Shown here: positions 46,402 through 55,728 of the stretch, one piece after another
Layout: each line of letters opens with the position of its first letter
Position numbering within the stretch: the first letter of the stretch is position 1
Assembly: GCF_041052385.1 (NCBI RefSeq)
Contig: NZ_CP163439.1
Coordinates: 3,027,001 to 3,091,000 of the forward strand
Direction of reading: 5' to 3'
DNA length: 64,000 nucleotides
DNA from: Streptomyces sp. R28
Lineage (GTDB): Bacteria; Actinomycetota; Actinomycetes; Streptomycetales; Streptomycetaceae
Translations under genes and position numbers: made by a program
The notes under the pieces: generated by a model
Told to the model about the DNA's origin: nothing
The model's database searches: none
What the model saw: only the letters and a program-made list of their open reading frames with translations

Positions 46402-46423
46402 GGGGGCTGACACCGTCATCCTC

Positions 46424-47449
46424 ATGACGCGAATCGACAAGAAGCCGGGCGGCGAGAGCACCGCCGTCTCTGTGCGGGGGTTGGTCAAGCACTACGGCGA
46501 GACCAAGGCTCTGGACGGTGTGGACCTGGACGTCCGCGAGGGCACCGTCATGGGAGTGCTCGGGCCGAACGGGGCCGGAAAGACGACCCTCGTGCGGATC
46601 CTGTCCACACTGCTGGCACCGGACGCCGGACAGGCCACCGTCGCCGGATACGACGTCGTACGGCAGCCCCGGCAGCTGCGCCGGGTGATCGGACTGACCG
46701 GGCAGTACGCCTCCGTCGACGAGAAGCTCCCGGGGTGGGAGAACCTCTATCTCATCGGGCGGCTCCTGGACCTGCCCCGCAAGGACGCACGCGCGCGTGC
46801 CGACGAACTGCTGGAGCGGTTCTCGCTGACCGACGCCGCCAAGCGGCCCGCGAGCACCTACTCCGGCGGTATGCGGCGGCGGCTCGACCTGGCGGCCTCC
46901 ATGATCGGGCGGCCGGCTGTGCTGTTCCTCGACGAGCCGACCACGGGGCTCGACCCCCGGACCCGCAACGAGGTGTGGGACGAGGTCAAGGCCATGGTCG
47001 GGGACGGTGTGACGGTACTGCTGACCACCCAGTACATGGAGGAGGCCGAGCAGCTCGCCTCCGAGCTGACCGTCGTCGACCGGGGCAAGGTCATCGCGGG
47101 CGGGCGGATCGAGGAGCTGAAGGCCAAGGTCGGCGGACGGACCCTGCGGATCCGCCCGGTCGACGCGTTGCAGCTGCGCCCGCTCGCCGGGTATCTCGAC
47201 GATCTCGGCATCACCGGGCTCGCCACCACGACCGTGGACACCGCCACCGGCACCCTCCTCGTCCCGATCCTCAGCGACGAGCAGCTGACCGCCGTCGTCG
47301 GCGCCGTGACCGCCCGCGGCATCACGCTCGGCTCCATCAGCACCGAACTGCCCAGCCTGGACGAGGTGTTCCTCTCCCTCACCGGCCACCGCGCCAGTGC
47401 CCCGCAGGACACCGTGCCCACCGACGACCGCGAGGAGGTCGCCGTATGA
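46424..47449 (+). CDS. DrrA-type ABC exporter ATPase
   Basis: A 341-residue ATP-binding subunit of a drug exporter. Walker A is GPNGAGKTTL, the signature YSGGMRRRLDLAASM, Walker B VLFLDEPTTGLDPRTR, and the switch region reads LLTTQYMEEAEQLA. The C-terminal extension (PLAGYLDDLGI, ELPSLDEVFLSLTGH) is typical of DrrA (daunorubicin) proteins and their relatives. The stop overlaps the permease start (ATGA). The ATG at 46424 lacks a clear ribosome site. Four TGTCGGT repeats lie just upstream. The substrate is unknown. Confidence 0.95.
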   Translation: MTRIDKKPGGESTAVSVRGLVKHYGETKALDGVDLDVREGTVMGVLGPNGAGKTTLVRILSTLLAPDAGQATVAGYDVVRQPRQLRRVIGLTGQYASVDEKLPGWENLYLIGRLLDLPRKDARARADELLERFSLTDAAKRPASTYSGGMRRRLDLAASMIGRPAVLFLDEPTTGLDPRTRNEVWDEVKAMVGDGVTVLLTTQYMEEAEQLASELTVVDRGKVIAGGRIEELKAKVGGRTLRIRPVDALQLRPLAGYLDDLGITGLATTTVDTATGTLLVPILSDEQLTAVVGAVTARGITLGSISTELPSLDEVFLSLTGHRASAPQDTVPTDDREEVAV

Positions 47450-48270
47450 GCGCCGCCACCACTGTCCCCACCGCCGCGACCACCGACGACGCCCGCATCA
47501 CCCTGCGCGGGCACCTGCGGCACACCGGCGCCCTCGTCCGGCGCAATCTGCTGTGGATCCGCCAGGACCCGGAGTCGATGGCCGACGCGCTGCTGATGCC
47601 GGTCATCTTCACCCTGCTGTTCGTGTTCGTCTTCGGCGGCTCGATCGGGCAGGCGCTGGGCGGCGGGCAGGACAGGTACGTGCAGTACGTGATCCCCGGC
47701 ATGATCGCGATGATGAGCATGACGCTGTCCCAGGGCGTCGGCACCGGCTTCAGCCAGGACTTCAACTCCGGTGTCATGGACCGCTTCCGGTCCCTGCCCA
47801 TCGGGCGCGGCTCGGTGCTGTTCGCGAAGATCTCGGTGGAGCTGCTGCGGATGCTGTTCGCGACCACCGTGCTGATGATCGTCTCCGTGTCGGTCGGGTT
47901 CGACATCACCAACTGGCCCGGTCTGTTCGCGACCGTGGCCCTGTCCACGGCGTTCGCCTCGTCGATCATGTGGGTGTTCCTCACCCTGGGCGTGATCATG
48001 AAGAACGCGCAGTCCGTGCAGGCGATGGGCTTCCTGGTGCTGTTCCCGCTCCAGTTCGGCTCGTCGATCTTCGCGCCGACCACGTCGATGCCGGGCTGGC
48101 TGCAGGCCTTCACCGACTACAACCCGCTGTCCACGCTCGCGGACGCCGCGCGCGGACTGATGGTGGGCGGGCCGGTCGCGCACGACCTGTGGGTGACGCT
48201 GGGCTGGTCGGTGGCGATCACGGCCGTGATGGCGCCGATCGCGATCCACAAGTTCCGGACGAAGAGCTGA
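47446..48270 (+). CDS. DrrB-type ABC-2 permease
   Basis: A 274-residue integral-membrane partner of the ATPase before it, with GAGGAGG before the ATG and four-base overlap. It has about six helices. ABC-2 features: RRNLLWIRQDPESMADALLM near the N-terminus, YVIPGMIAMM, and the DFNSGVMDRFRSLPI loop followed by FTDYNPLSTLADAARGLM. With the DrrA-type subunit it should export a lipophilic compound. The gene ends 29 bases before the convergent AfsR-like gene. Confidence 0.95.
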   Translation: MSAATTVPTAATTDDARITLRGHLRHTGALVRRNLLWIRQDPESMADALLMPVIFTLLFVFVFGGSIGQALGGGQDRYVQYVIPGMIAMMSMTLSQGVGTGFSQDFNSGVMDRFRSLPIGRGSVLFAKISVELLRMLFATTVLMIVSVSVGFDITNWPGLFATVALSTAFASSIMWVFLTLGVIMKNAQSVQAMGFLVLFPLQFGSSIFAPTTSMPGWLQAFTDYNPLSTLADAARGLMVGGPVAHDLWVTLGWSVAITAVMAPIAIHKFRTKS

Positions 48271-48299
48271 CGCCCGGACCCGGTCCGTGTCGGTGCGCG

Positions 48300-51200
48300 T
48301 CAGATCAGGGCGGCGGCCTCCTCCGAGGAGAGGGCGCCGCCCTCCGCGTACGCCGACTCGTAGGCGGCGTCGCCGAGGACCGCACGCAGCGCCCGCTCGG
48401 CCCCGGCGCGCACCTCGCGCTCGATGCTCGACGGGGCATGGCCGGACGGCAGCAGTGCGTCCCCGGTCCCGACACAGCGGGCGCCGTCGCGGGCGCGGGT
48501 GCCGTCCTCGACGGCGGCGAGGGAGGTGGCGGCGATGTGCAGGTACATGGTGCGCATGTACGGGGCGACCGCCTGGGACAGCGGGTCCGTGGCCATCGCC
48601 AGCGCCCTGCGGGCCTTGTCCAGGCCCTCCTCGTAGCAGCCGTCGGCCACCTCCAGCCAGGCCTCCGTGCCGAGGATGTAGGCATCGAAGATGACGAAGT
48701 GGGCGATGGAGAACTCCTCGCGCAGCAACCTCAGTTGCTCGCGCGCCTGCGGGATGCGGCCGGTCATGCCGCACCGGATGGCGATGAACATCCGGGCGGC
48801 GGGCAGCGCCCCGTTGCGCGAGCCGTCCTGCTGGGCGACCACCTCGCGCAGCAAGTTCTCGCCGTCCTCGCCCTGGCCCACCTCCAGCAGCGTGCTGCCC
48901 AGGCGGGCGCGCAACACCGCCACCTGGGCACGAGCGCCGAGCCGCTCGGCACGTTCGATCGCCGCCTCGTAGGCGCCGGCGGCCGACTCCCACTCGCCCT
49001 TGCGCTCGTGGGCCTCGCCGCGGGCTGAGAGGGCCTCGGCCGTCCCCCACAGATCGCCGAGACGCTCGTAGATCCGAAGCGACTCGTCGGCGTCGCGGGA
49101 GGCGTCGCCCGCCCAGTCGGAGCGGTTGGCGAACAGGTTGGCCCGCCACTGAAGACTCGCGGCGAGCTCCCAGTCGTAGCCGGACGTGTTGCGGCTGGTC
49201 TCCACGGTGGCGTCCAGGACGTGACGCACCCGGTCCATGTCCCCGCTGAGCATGATGGCGAAGAACCACAGAGAGCCGGGCGAACGGCAGGTCTGGGGCA
49301 TGCCGGGCTCGTAGGTCTCGGCGATGGCATGCAGCTTGGCCTTCGCCTGCGGGGTCTGCCAGGCGTCCAACTCCGTGTCCATGCAGGCGAGATGGACGAG
49401 GTGGTTGCCGCGCCGGGCCTCCGCGAGGAGCTCTCCGGTCCACGGGGGCGGGGTGTCCGTGCAGCGTTCCCACACCGGCTCGGCGCGACGGGCGGGCCCG
49501 GCGAAGGGGTCGGGGCCGAGGGACTGGACCTCGCGGGACCAGTTGCGGGCCTCGATCCTCAGATCGCGCATCTGCCAGAACCAGGCCAGCGACAGGACCA
49601 GGCACAGCCCCTCCTGCTCGTCGCGTTCGGCGACGGCATGGCGCAGGGCGACGCGCAGGTTCTCGTACTCGCGCTCCAGGCGCTCGATGGCGGCGAGCTG
49701 GCCGGGCCCCCGCAGCAACGGGTCCGTGGTGCGGGCGAGTTCGCGGTAGTACGTCAGATGCGCGCGCTCGGCCTCGCCGCGCCGCCCGCTCTCGTCGAGC
49801 CGCTCGCCCGCGTACTCGGCGACGGTCTCCAGCAGCCGGTAGCGCATCGCGCCGTCCGTCGAAGGGGCGGCCACCACAAGGGACTTGTCGACGAGCGAGC
49901 CGAGCGCCTCCAGCGCGACGGGCCCGCACACGGCCTCGGCGGCGGCGAGGTCACAGCCGCCGGCGAACACGGACAGCCGCCGCAGCACCTCTCGTTCGCC
50001 CTCGTCCAACAGCTCCCAGGACCAGTCCACGACCGCCCGCAGGGTCTGCTGGCGGGGCAGCACGGTACGGCTGCCCGAGGTGAGCAGCCGGAAGCGGTCG
50101 TCGAGCCGGTCGGCGATCTGACGTGGCGTCAGCATACGCAGACGGGCGGCGGCGAGCTCGATGGCGAGGGGCAGCCCGTCGAGGCGCCGGCAGATCTCCG
50201 CGCACGCCTCCGGATCATCGGCCACCCGGAAGCCCGGCCTGGCCGCGGCGCCCCGGTCGGCGAGCAGCCGCAGCGCGAACGGCTCGGGCAGCGGGTCCAC
50301 GGGCCGCAGCAACTCCCCCGGTACGCCGAGGGGTTCACGACTGGTGGCGAGCACCGTCAGCTGCGGGCAGCGCGCCAGCAGCTCCGCCACGAGCCGCGCG
50401 GCGGCCTCGACGACGTGCTCGCAGTTGTCGAGGATCAGCAGCATGCGCCGCTTGCCGCAGTGCTCGGCGAGCCGCTCGAAGGGGTCGTCGTACCGGTCGG
50501 ATCCGGCCCGCATGGCCTCGGCCCCGGCGCCGTACAGCACGGTCTCACGGGCGCCGACGGCGGTGAGCACGGCCTCCGGTACGGCCTCGGGATCGTCGAC
50601 CGGCGCGAGCTCGGCCAGCCACACCCCGTCCGGGGCACCGTCCCGCGCCCGCTCGGCGGCCTCCTGCGACAGCCGCGTCTTGCCTGCCCCACCGGGGCCG
50701 AGCAGCGTGACGAGCCGGGCGGTGGCGAGGTCGCCGCGGATGGCTTCGATGTCCGGTTTCCGGCCGACGAAGGAGGTGAGGCGGGCGCGGAGGTTGCCGG
50801 TGGGCGGGGGCGGGGGCGGGGGCGAAGTGAGGGTGGAGGCGGTGGCGGTGGGTCGGGAGGTGCCGGGCGACTCGGCGGCGGGGTCTGTGCGGGCGCAGTC
50901 GGGCGCGGGCAGGGGGTGAGCGGCGGGGCGGGCGGGGGCGCCGGGGCCGGTCCGGGAACCGGGCGCCCGCTCGCCCGCGTCGGCCTCCGCGTCGGCGGTG
51001 CCGGGCGGCCGGGATTCGCGGCTGCCAGGGGTGGTGCGTATCGCGCCGTGGGGGGAGCCGAATCCGTCGCGTCCACGCCGGGGGTCGGTGCCGGCAGCGT
51101 GCGTGCGCTCCGCCGGGTGGAGCAACTCCCCGTGCAGGGAGCGCAGTTCCGGCCCCGGGTCGGAGCCCAGCCGGTCCGCCAGGAGTCGGCGTACGTCCTC

Positions 51201-51839
51201 GTAGGCGGCCAGTGCCTCCGCCGTACGGCCCGCGTCGCGCAGGGCACGCAGACGCAGGGCCTGAAGGGGTTCGTCCAGGGGGTGGGTGTCGCACAGGGCG
51301 GTCAGCTCGGGCAGGGACGCCTCGGCGTGGCCGAGGGCGAGGGCAGCGCTGTGGCGGGCGCGCAGCGCGTCCAGGCGCCGGGTCTCTTGGCGGGCCGCCT
51401 CGGCGGTGCGGTCGGGGAGGTCGGCGAGGGCGGGGCCGTGCCACAGGGCGAGGGCGTCGTCGAGGACGACGGCGGCCTTGGCGGGGTCGCCGTCGGCCAA
51501 CGCGCGCATGCCCTCGCCGGCCAGCCGCTCGAACCGGTGCAGGTCGATGTCGTCGGGCGCGGCGGCGAGACTGTACCCGCCCTCCGACGAGACGATCGCG
51601 CCCGCCCCGAGGGCCCGCCGCAAGCGTCCGACCAGCGCCTGCAGCGCGCCCGTGGCGTCGACGGGCGGATCCCCGTCCCACACCTCGTCGACCAGCAGGC
51701 TCGCGGGCACGGTCCGCCCGCCCCGCAACGCCAGCACGGTCAGCAGGGCACGCAGCCGCGCCCCGCCCACCGGAACCGGGGTGCCGTCGGGGCGGAGTAC
51801 CTGAGTGGTGCCGAGGATGCGATAGCGCACGGGGTCCAT
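48300..51839 (-). CDS. AfsR/SARP-type regulator with NB-ARC ATPase
   Basis: A 1179-residue multidomain activator. Residues 1-90 form the OmpR-like winged helix (RYRILGTTQVLRPDGTPVPV, LLVDEVWDGDPP, LQALVGRLRRALG). Residues 95-240 are the bacterial transcriptional activation domain. A Pro/Ser/Ala-rich linker (about 245-355) follows. The NB-ARC ATPase has Walker A GPGGAGKT near 381, Walker B LLILDNCEHV near 466 and GLPLAIELAAARL. The C-terminal third is made of TPR-like repeats. Such proteins switch on antibiotic or export genes when nucleotide and ligand states allow. No biosynthetic cluster is visible; the convergent DrrAB-type genes are the nearest candidate target. The ATG at 51839 is used; a GTG nine codons earlier is possible. 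Confidence 0.92.
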   Translation of the reverse strand: MDPVRYRILGTTQVLRPDGTPVPVGGARLRALLTVLALRGGRTVPASLLVDEVWDGDPPVDATGALQALVGRLRRALGAGAIVSSEGGYSLAAAPDDIDLHRFERLAGEGMRALADGDPAKAAVVLDDALALWHGPALADLPDRTAEAARQETRRLDALRARHSAALALGHAEASLPELTALCDTHPLDEPLQALRLRALRDAGRTAEALAAYEDVRRLLADRLGSDPGPELRSLHGELLHPAERTHAAGTDPRRGRDGFGSPHGAIRTTPGSRESRPPGTADAEADAGERAPGSRTGPGAPARPAAHPLPAPDCARTDPAAESPGTSRPTATASTLTSPPPPPPPTGNLRARLTSFVGRKPDIEAIRGDLATARLVTLLGPGGAGKTRLSQEAAERARDGAPDGVWLAELAPVDDPEAVPEAVLTAVGARETVLYGAGAEAMRAGSDRYDDPFERLAEHCGKRRMLLILDNCEHVVEAAARLVAELLARCPQLTVLATSREPLGVPGELLRPVDPLPEPFALRLLADRGAAARPGFRVADDPEACAEICRRLDGLPLAIELAAARLRMLTPRQIADRLDDRFRLLTSGSRTVLPRQQTLRAVVDWSWELLDEGEREVLRRLSVFAGGCDLAAAEAVCGPVALEALGSLVDKSLVVAAPSTDGAMRYRLLETVAEYAGERLDESGRRGEAERAHLTYYRELARTTDPLLRGPGQLAAIERLEREYENLRVALRHAVAERDEQEGLCLVLSLAWFWQMRDLRIEARNWSREVQSLGPDPFAGPARRAEPVWERCTDTPPPWTGELLAEARRGNHLVHLACMDTELDAWQTPQAKAKLHAIAETYEPGMPQTCRSPGSLWFFAIMLSGDMDRVRHVLDATVETSRNTSGYDWELAASLQWRANLFANRSDWAGDASRDADESLRIYERLGDLWGTAEALSARGEAHERKGEWESAAGAYEAAIERAERLGARAQVAVLRARLGSTLLEVGQGEDGENLLREVVAQQDGSRNGALPAARMFIAIRCGMTGRIPQAREQLRLLREEFSIAHFVIFDAYILGTEAWLEVADGCYEEGLDKARRALAMATDPLSQAVAPYMRTMYLHIAATSLAAVEDGTRARDGARCVGTGDALLPSGHAPSSIEREVRAGAERALRAVLGDAAYESAYAEGGALSSEEAAALI

Positions 51840-51921
51840 TGTCTCTGCTCGGTTCGGGACGGTCACAGGGTTGCGTGGTGCGGCGCGGGAAGGGTGTGCG
51901 GCGCGAGGGGTTACGGCACCG

Positions 51922-52596
51922 TCATCCCGGTTCCGGGACCGTGCTCAGGGTCTCAAGCAGCTCCGCCAGCGCGGCCGGCGCCAGGCCCGTCACCTCCGCG
52001 CCCGGTGCCGTGCCCTCGTGCGGAAGGCCCCGGGCCTCGCGCACCGCGTGTGACAGCCGGGAGTCCGTGCCCGGCACCTCCAGGGTCACCAGCACACCCG
52101 CGTCGGCGTCCGCGAACCACTTCGGGCACTCCCCGACCGACCGCAGCGACCGCTCCCCGGGAACCGGCACCCGCGTGAGCGAACCCGGCGCCATCGCGGC
52201 GTAGCCCTGCCGAAGGACCTGGATCGCCCGTACCCGGCCCCGTGTATCGGGCAGGTCGGGGTCGCTGTGGAACTCGGCCGTGAGGAGGCCGACCAGGCGC
52301 AACCGGTCCCCCGGCCGCACGTCGCCCAGCTCCTCCTGCGAGACGAGATCGACCGAGTGCTGGTGCAGGGCCACCACGAGCCCGCTCTCCTCCCGCAGGA
52401 CCCGCACCGCACCCTCCTCCGCCGGGATGTCCTCCACCGAGCCGGTGATCTTGGTGAGCTGGTCGTGCCAGCCGCCGCCGAGGGCGTGGTCGGAGGACTG
52501 GAACAGCAGCGGCCAGCTCACCTCGTCCCCCACCTTGAACGGCGTACCGCAACACTCCATCTGCCAGTCGTCGTAGAACACATGCCAGAGCCCCAT
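51922..52596 (-). CDS. Conserved actinomycete protein, DUF6578-like
   Basis: A 224-residue soluble protein with GGAGGG before its ATG. It opens MGLWHVFYDDWQMECCGTPF and has VGDEVSWPLLF, with a Cys-Cys pair near residue 15. The rest is a mixed beta-rich region (VVALHQHSVDLVSQEEL, RVRAIQVLRQGYA) and an acidic C-terminus. I recall this opening from streptomycete proteins of the DUF6578 kind; no function is known. It lies upstream of the AfsR-like gene on the same strand (82 bases), possibly in one transcript, and diverges from the site-2 protease gene. Confidence 0.8.
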   Translation of the reverse strand: MGLWHVFYDDWQMECCGTPFKVGDEVSWPLLFQSSDHALGGGWHDQLTKITGSVEDIPAEEGAVRVLREESGLVVALHQHSVDLVSQEELGDVRPGDRLRLVGLLTAEFHSDPDLPDTRGRVRAIQVLRQGYAAMAPGSLTRVPVPGERSLRSVGECPKWFADADAGVLVTLEVPGTDSRLSHAVREARGLPHEGTAPGAEVTGLAPAALAELLETLSTVPEPG

Positions 52597-52711
52597 GCCC
52601 CCACCCTCCCCGGAACCACCACCCCACCGCGAGACGTTTTCCCCGTACGCCCGGTACGGTCGGGCAGGCCCGACGTCCCGTACCCCCGTCGTCCCACAGG
52701 AGCCCGTCCTC

Positions 52712-53512
52712 ATGACCACCGCCATCACCCGCCACAGCGACCGGCGGATCAGCCCCGTCTTCGTCGGGATCCTGGCCGTCACGGCGGTGACGGGCTGGGC
52801 CACCTGGACCGGCTTCGCCGAGCAACCCGGCCTCGCCGTGTTCCTGTTCGTGACCGCCGCCTGGATCGTCTCCCTGTGCCTGCACGAGTACGCACACGCG
52901 CGTACCGCCCTGCACAGCGGCGACACCACGGTCGGCGCCAAGGGCTATCTGACCCTGAACCCGCTGAAGTACACGCACGCGATGCTCAGCATCGTGATCC
53001 CGGTCATCTTCGTGATCATGGGCGGCATCGGGCTCCCCGGCGGTGCCGTCTTCATCGAGCGCGGCCGGATCCGCGGGCGCTGGCGGCACAGTCTGATCTC
53101 GGCGGCAGGCCCGCTGACGAACGTCCTCTTCGCCGTCGTGTGCACCGCCCCGTTCTGGCTGGACGCGCTCGACGGTGTCCCCCGGGACTTCCGCTTCGCA
53201 CTTGCCTTCCTCGCCCTGCTCCAGGTCACGGCCGCGATCCTGAACTTCCTGCCGGTCCCGGGCCTGGACGGCTACGGCGTGATCGAGCCCTGGCTGTCGC
53301 ACAAGATCAAGCGCCAGGTGGAGCCGTTCGCCCCGTTCGGCCTGCTGCTCGTGTTCGTGGTGCTCATGCTTCCCGCGGTGAACCGCGAGTTCTTCCAGCT
53401 GATCTACACACTGCTGGACAACCTGGGCGTCCACGGTCTGGAGCGCTACTGCGGCCAGGACCTCTACCGCTTCTGGCAGGGCACGAGCGAGTACTGCTCG
53501 ATCAGCCCGTGA
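52712..53512 (+). CDS. Site-2 protease family (M50) membrane protein
   Basis: A 266-residue intramembrane metalloprotease homologue. The zinc motif HEYAH sits in a helix (SLCLHEYAHARTAL) and the second metal motif is LPVPGLDGYGV, with the Asp in LDG; GPLTNVLFAV lies between. About six helices are predicted. It lacks PDZ and CBS domains, so it is of the minimal type. Members cut membrane-bound anti-sigma factors or signal remnants; the client here is unknown. AGGAG precedes the ATG at a slightly long distance. The gene converges on, and overlaps by 11 bases, a tiny membrane protein gene. Confidence 0.9.
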   Translation: MTTAITRHSDRRISPVFVGILAVTAVTGWATWTGFAEQPGLAVFLFVTAAWIVSLCLHEYAHARTALHSGDTTVGAKGYLTLNPLKYTHAMLSIVIPVIFVIMGGIGLPGGAVFIERGRIRGRWRHSLISAAGPLTNVLFAVVCTAPFWLDALDGVPRDFRFALAFLALLQVTAAILNFLPVPGLDGYGVIEPWLSHKIKRQVEPFAPFGLLLVFVVLMLPAVNREFFQLIYTLLDNLGVHGLERYCGQDLYRFWQGTSEYCSISP

Positions 53513-53687
53513 CGGAGCCCCGCCGCCCGTCCTTGGCGCGCTTGATGTAGTACCAGGTCATGTTCGACGACAGCCCGGCCAGCAGCACCCACACGATCCC
53601 CAGCCAGCTGCCCCGCGCGAAGGAGATCACGGCCGCGGCCACGGCCAGCAGACAGACGATCAGGGTATAGACACCAAGGCGGGGCAT
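53502..53687 (-). CDS. Two-helix small membrane protein
   Basis: A 61-residue protein with two membrane segments (about residues 5-23 and 28-47) and a basic C-terminal tail (YYIKRAKDGRRG). AAGGAG stands nine bases before the ATG. I recognise no family. Its 3' end overlaps the end of the site-2 protease gene on the other strand by 11 bases, which argues for care, but the hydrophobic pattern and ribosome site support a real gene. Confidence 0.65.
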   Translation of the reverse strand: MPRLGVYTLIVCLLAVAAAVISFARGSWLGIVWVLLAGLSSNMTWYYIKRAKDGRRGSVTG

Positions 53688-53740
53688 TTCGGTCGGCTCC
53701 TTCGGGGGACACTGCTACGGCGACCAGTGTCCCCCATAGC

Positions 53741-54466
53741 TCACACGTCCGTGACGCGGAGCCCCGCGTGCGCCTTGTACCGCCGGTTCACCGAGATCAG
53801 GTTCGCGACCAGCGACTCCACCTGGTGGGCGCCTCGCAGCCGCCCCGCGAAGACGCCGCGCATGCCGGGGATACGGCCGGCCAGCGCCTGGACGATCTCC
53901 ACGTCCGCCCGTACCTCCCCGAGCACCATCACATCGGTGTCGATCTCGTCGATCTCCGGGTCCTGGAGCAGCACCGCCGACAGGTGGTGGAAGGCGGCCG
54001 TCACCCGGGCCTCGGGCAGCAGGGCGGCGGCCTGCTCGGCGGCACTGCCCTCCTCCGGCTTCAGCGCGTAGGCGCCCTTCTTGTCGAAGCCGAGCGGGTT
54101 GACGCAGTCGACGACCAGCTTGCCGGCCAGCTCCTCGCGCAAGGACTCCAGCGTCTTGCCGTGACCCTCCCAAGGCACGGCGACGATCACGATGTCGCTG
54201 CGCCGCGCGCACTCCGCGTTGTCGGCGCCCTCGACACCGTGCCCGAGCTCGTCGGCGGCGGACCGGGCACGGTCGGCCGCCCGCGAGCCGATGATCACCT
54301 TCTGCCCGGCCTTGGCGAGCCGGTAGGCGAGGCCCTTGCCCTGCGGCCCGGTCCCGCCGAGCACGCCGACGACGAGCCCGGAGACGTCGGGCAGGTCCCA
54401 GGGGTCCTTGGCCGGGGCCTTCGCGGGAGCGTCGGTGGGCTGCTGTGCACTGTCGGTAGAGGTCAT
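53741..54466 (-). CDS. npdG: F420:NADP oxidoreductase
   Basis: A 241-residue cytoplasmic enzyme moving hydride between coenzyme F420 and NADP. The N-terminal Rossmann motif VVGVLGGTGPQGKGLAYRLA and the following basic GSRAADRA (NADP phosphate binding) are clear. Further motifs are DIVIVAVPWEGH, VVDCVNPLGF and TAAFHHLSA. The start is followed by an Ala/Pro-rich lead of about 25 residues. It supplies F420H2 to reductases of secondary metabolism; a PPOX-type protein at 32164 could be a user if it binds F420. It stands alone. Confidence 0.93.
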   Translation of the reverse strand: MTSTDSAQQPTDAPAKAPAKDPWDLPDVSGLVVGVLGGTGPQGKGLAYRLAKAGQKVIIGSRAADRARSAADELGHGVEGADNAECARRSDIVIVAVPWEGHGKTLESLREELAGKLVVDCVNPLGFDKKGAYALKPEEGSAAEQAAALLPEARVTAAFHHLSAVLLQDPEIDEIDTDVMVLGEVRADVEIVQALAGRIPGMRGVFAGRLRGAHQVESLVANLISVNRRYKAHAGLRVTDV

Positions 54467-54518
54467 GGGCCGACTTTACGTCGCCCGACCGGACGGCTCC
54501 CCCGCCCGCCCCCACGCC

Positions 54519-55592
54519 TCAGGTGAGGTCCGTCACGGGCACCCGCCGGAAGCTGATGGTCTCGTACGGGCCGAAGTCACCGGTCTCGTAGAGGAGTCCG
54601 ACCGTCGCGTCGTCGACCCGTACGAGGTCCGAGTACGCGCCGGGCAGACCGTTCACCGTGTGCGCGGACCGCCAGGTGATGCCGTCGTCGGTGGAGGCGC
54701 GGACGGTCATCAGGGCGCGGGCGGCGGGGTCGGCGGGGCCGGAGAAGAGGAGCACGTCGGGGTCGCGGAGCTGCAGGACACTGCCCTCGCAGATGGGGGC
54801 GGTCAGGCCGGCCTGGGGGCGGAAGGGCTTCACCAGGGTCGCGCCGCCGTCCTCGGAGCAGGCGTCGGCACGGTTGCCGGGGGACGGGGAGTCGTTGCGG
54901 GTGTTGAAGTAGACGCGGCCGTCGGGGAGTTCGGCGGCGGTGGTCTCGTTGACGTTGACGTAGCCGTCGGTGTTCTCGTCGACGTAGCCGATGCGCCACG
55001 TCGCGCCCCGGTCGTCGCTGAGCAGACAGTGACCGCTGTTGTACCTGGCCTCCGTGCCGATGTCGTCGCCGGTGGGCGGGATCGTGTGGTTCGCGGGGAC
55101 GACCACCCGGCCGCCGCTCAGCTGGATCGCGTGGCCGGGCGTGGTGGCGTACCAGCGCCACTCCGGCCGCTTGACCTGTGCGGTGATCTCCTTCGAGCTC
55201 GACCAGGTGACGCCGTCGTCGTCGCTGTGGCGCACCCAGATCCGGCGGCCGTCGACGTCGCTCACCTCGCCGCGCAGGATGGCGCCCTCGGTGGCGGCCG
55301 CGTGGTTGCGGATGTAGACGAGCAGGATGCGGCCGGTGTCGAGGACAACCGGGGCCGGGTTGCCGGCGAGGTGCCAGTTGTTGTCGGCGGCCACCGCGAG
55401 CGGGCCCCAGGTGCGGCCGCCGTCGGTCGACCGCTTGAGCACGATGTCGATGTGCCCGTGGTCGGCGGCGGAGTGGACCCGGCCCTCGCAGAAGGCGAGG
55501 AGCGTGCCGGCGGAGGTGGCGACGACGGCCGGGATGCGGAAGCTCGCGTAGCCCTCGCGGCCGGCGCGGAAAGGGACGCTGGTCTCTGTCAT
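54519..55592 (-). CDS. Sialidase-family (BNR/Asp-box) glycosidase
   Basis: A 357-residue six-bladed beta-propeller. The sialidase marker FRIP appears at the start (ASFRIPAVV), and four Asp boxes are visible: STDGGRTW, SDDDGVTW, SDDRGATW and STDDGITW. Catalytic-type residues include Glu in GYVNVNETTAAEL and a late Tyr (PGAYSDLVR). Arg residues follow in FNTRNDS. No signal peptide is present, so the protein looks cytoplasmic, unusual for streptomycete sialidases. It may act on imported sialosides or on another sugar acid. The gene is monocistronic, and a 21-base tandem repeat lies before it. Confidence 0.88.
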   Translation of the reverse strand: MTETSVPFRAGREGYASFRIPAVVATSAGTLLAFCEGRVHSAADHGHIDIVLKRSTDGGRTWGPLAVAADNNWHLAGNPAPVVLDTGRILLVYIRNHAAATEGAILRGEVSDVDGRRIWVRHSDDDGVTWSSSKEITAQVKRPEWRWYATTPGHAIQLSGGRVVVPANHTIPPTGDDIGTEARYNSGHCLLSDDRGATWRIGYVDENTDGYVNVNETTAAELPDGRVYFNTRNDSPSPGNRADACSEDGGATLVKPFRPQAGLTAPICEGSVLQLRDPDVLLFSGPADPAARALMTVRASTDDGITWRSAHTVNGLPGAYSDLVRVDDATVGLLYETGDFGPYETISFRRVPVTDLT

Positions 55593-55621
55593 GGCGGCTC
55601 CTCGAATGGCCGGTGACCCGC

Positions 55622-55662
55622 GGGATGACGGATCCCCCTGCTGGGATGACGGATCCCCCTGC
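55622..55662. repeat. 20-base direct repeat before the sialidase gene
   Basis: The unit GGGATGACGGATCCCCC plus TGC occurs at 55622-55641 and again at 55643-55662, a 21-base period or two helical turns. Each unit contains the palindrome GGGAT...ATCCC. It lies 30-70 bases before the sialidase start and may be an operator. Confidence 0.7.
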
Positions 55663-55728
55663 CCAGGTCGGGCGAATTCGTGGTGAACACCGGGTCACGA
55701 GTGGTCGGTTACGGCAGGATGCGGTCGC

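Noticed and set aside
46858..49929. A 1023-codon minus-strand frame spanning the DrrAB-type genes and part of the AfsR-like gene.
   Set aside because: It overlaps three well-supported genes in other frames and has no start signal or domain.
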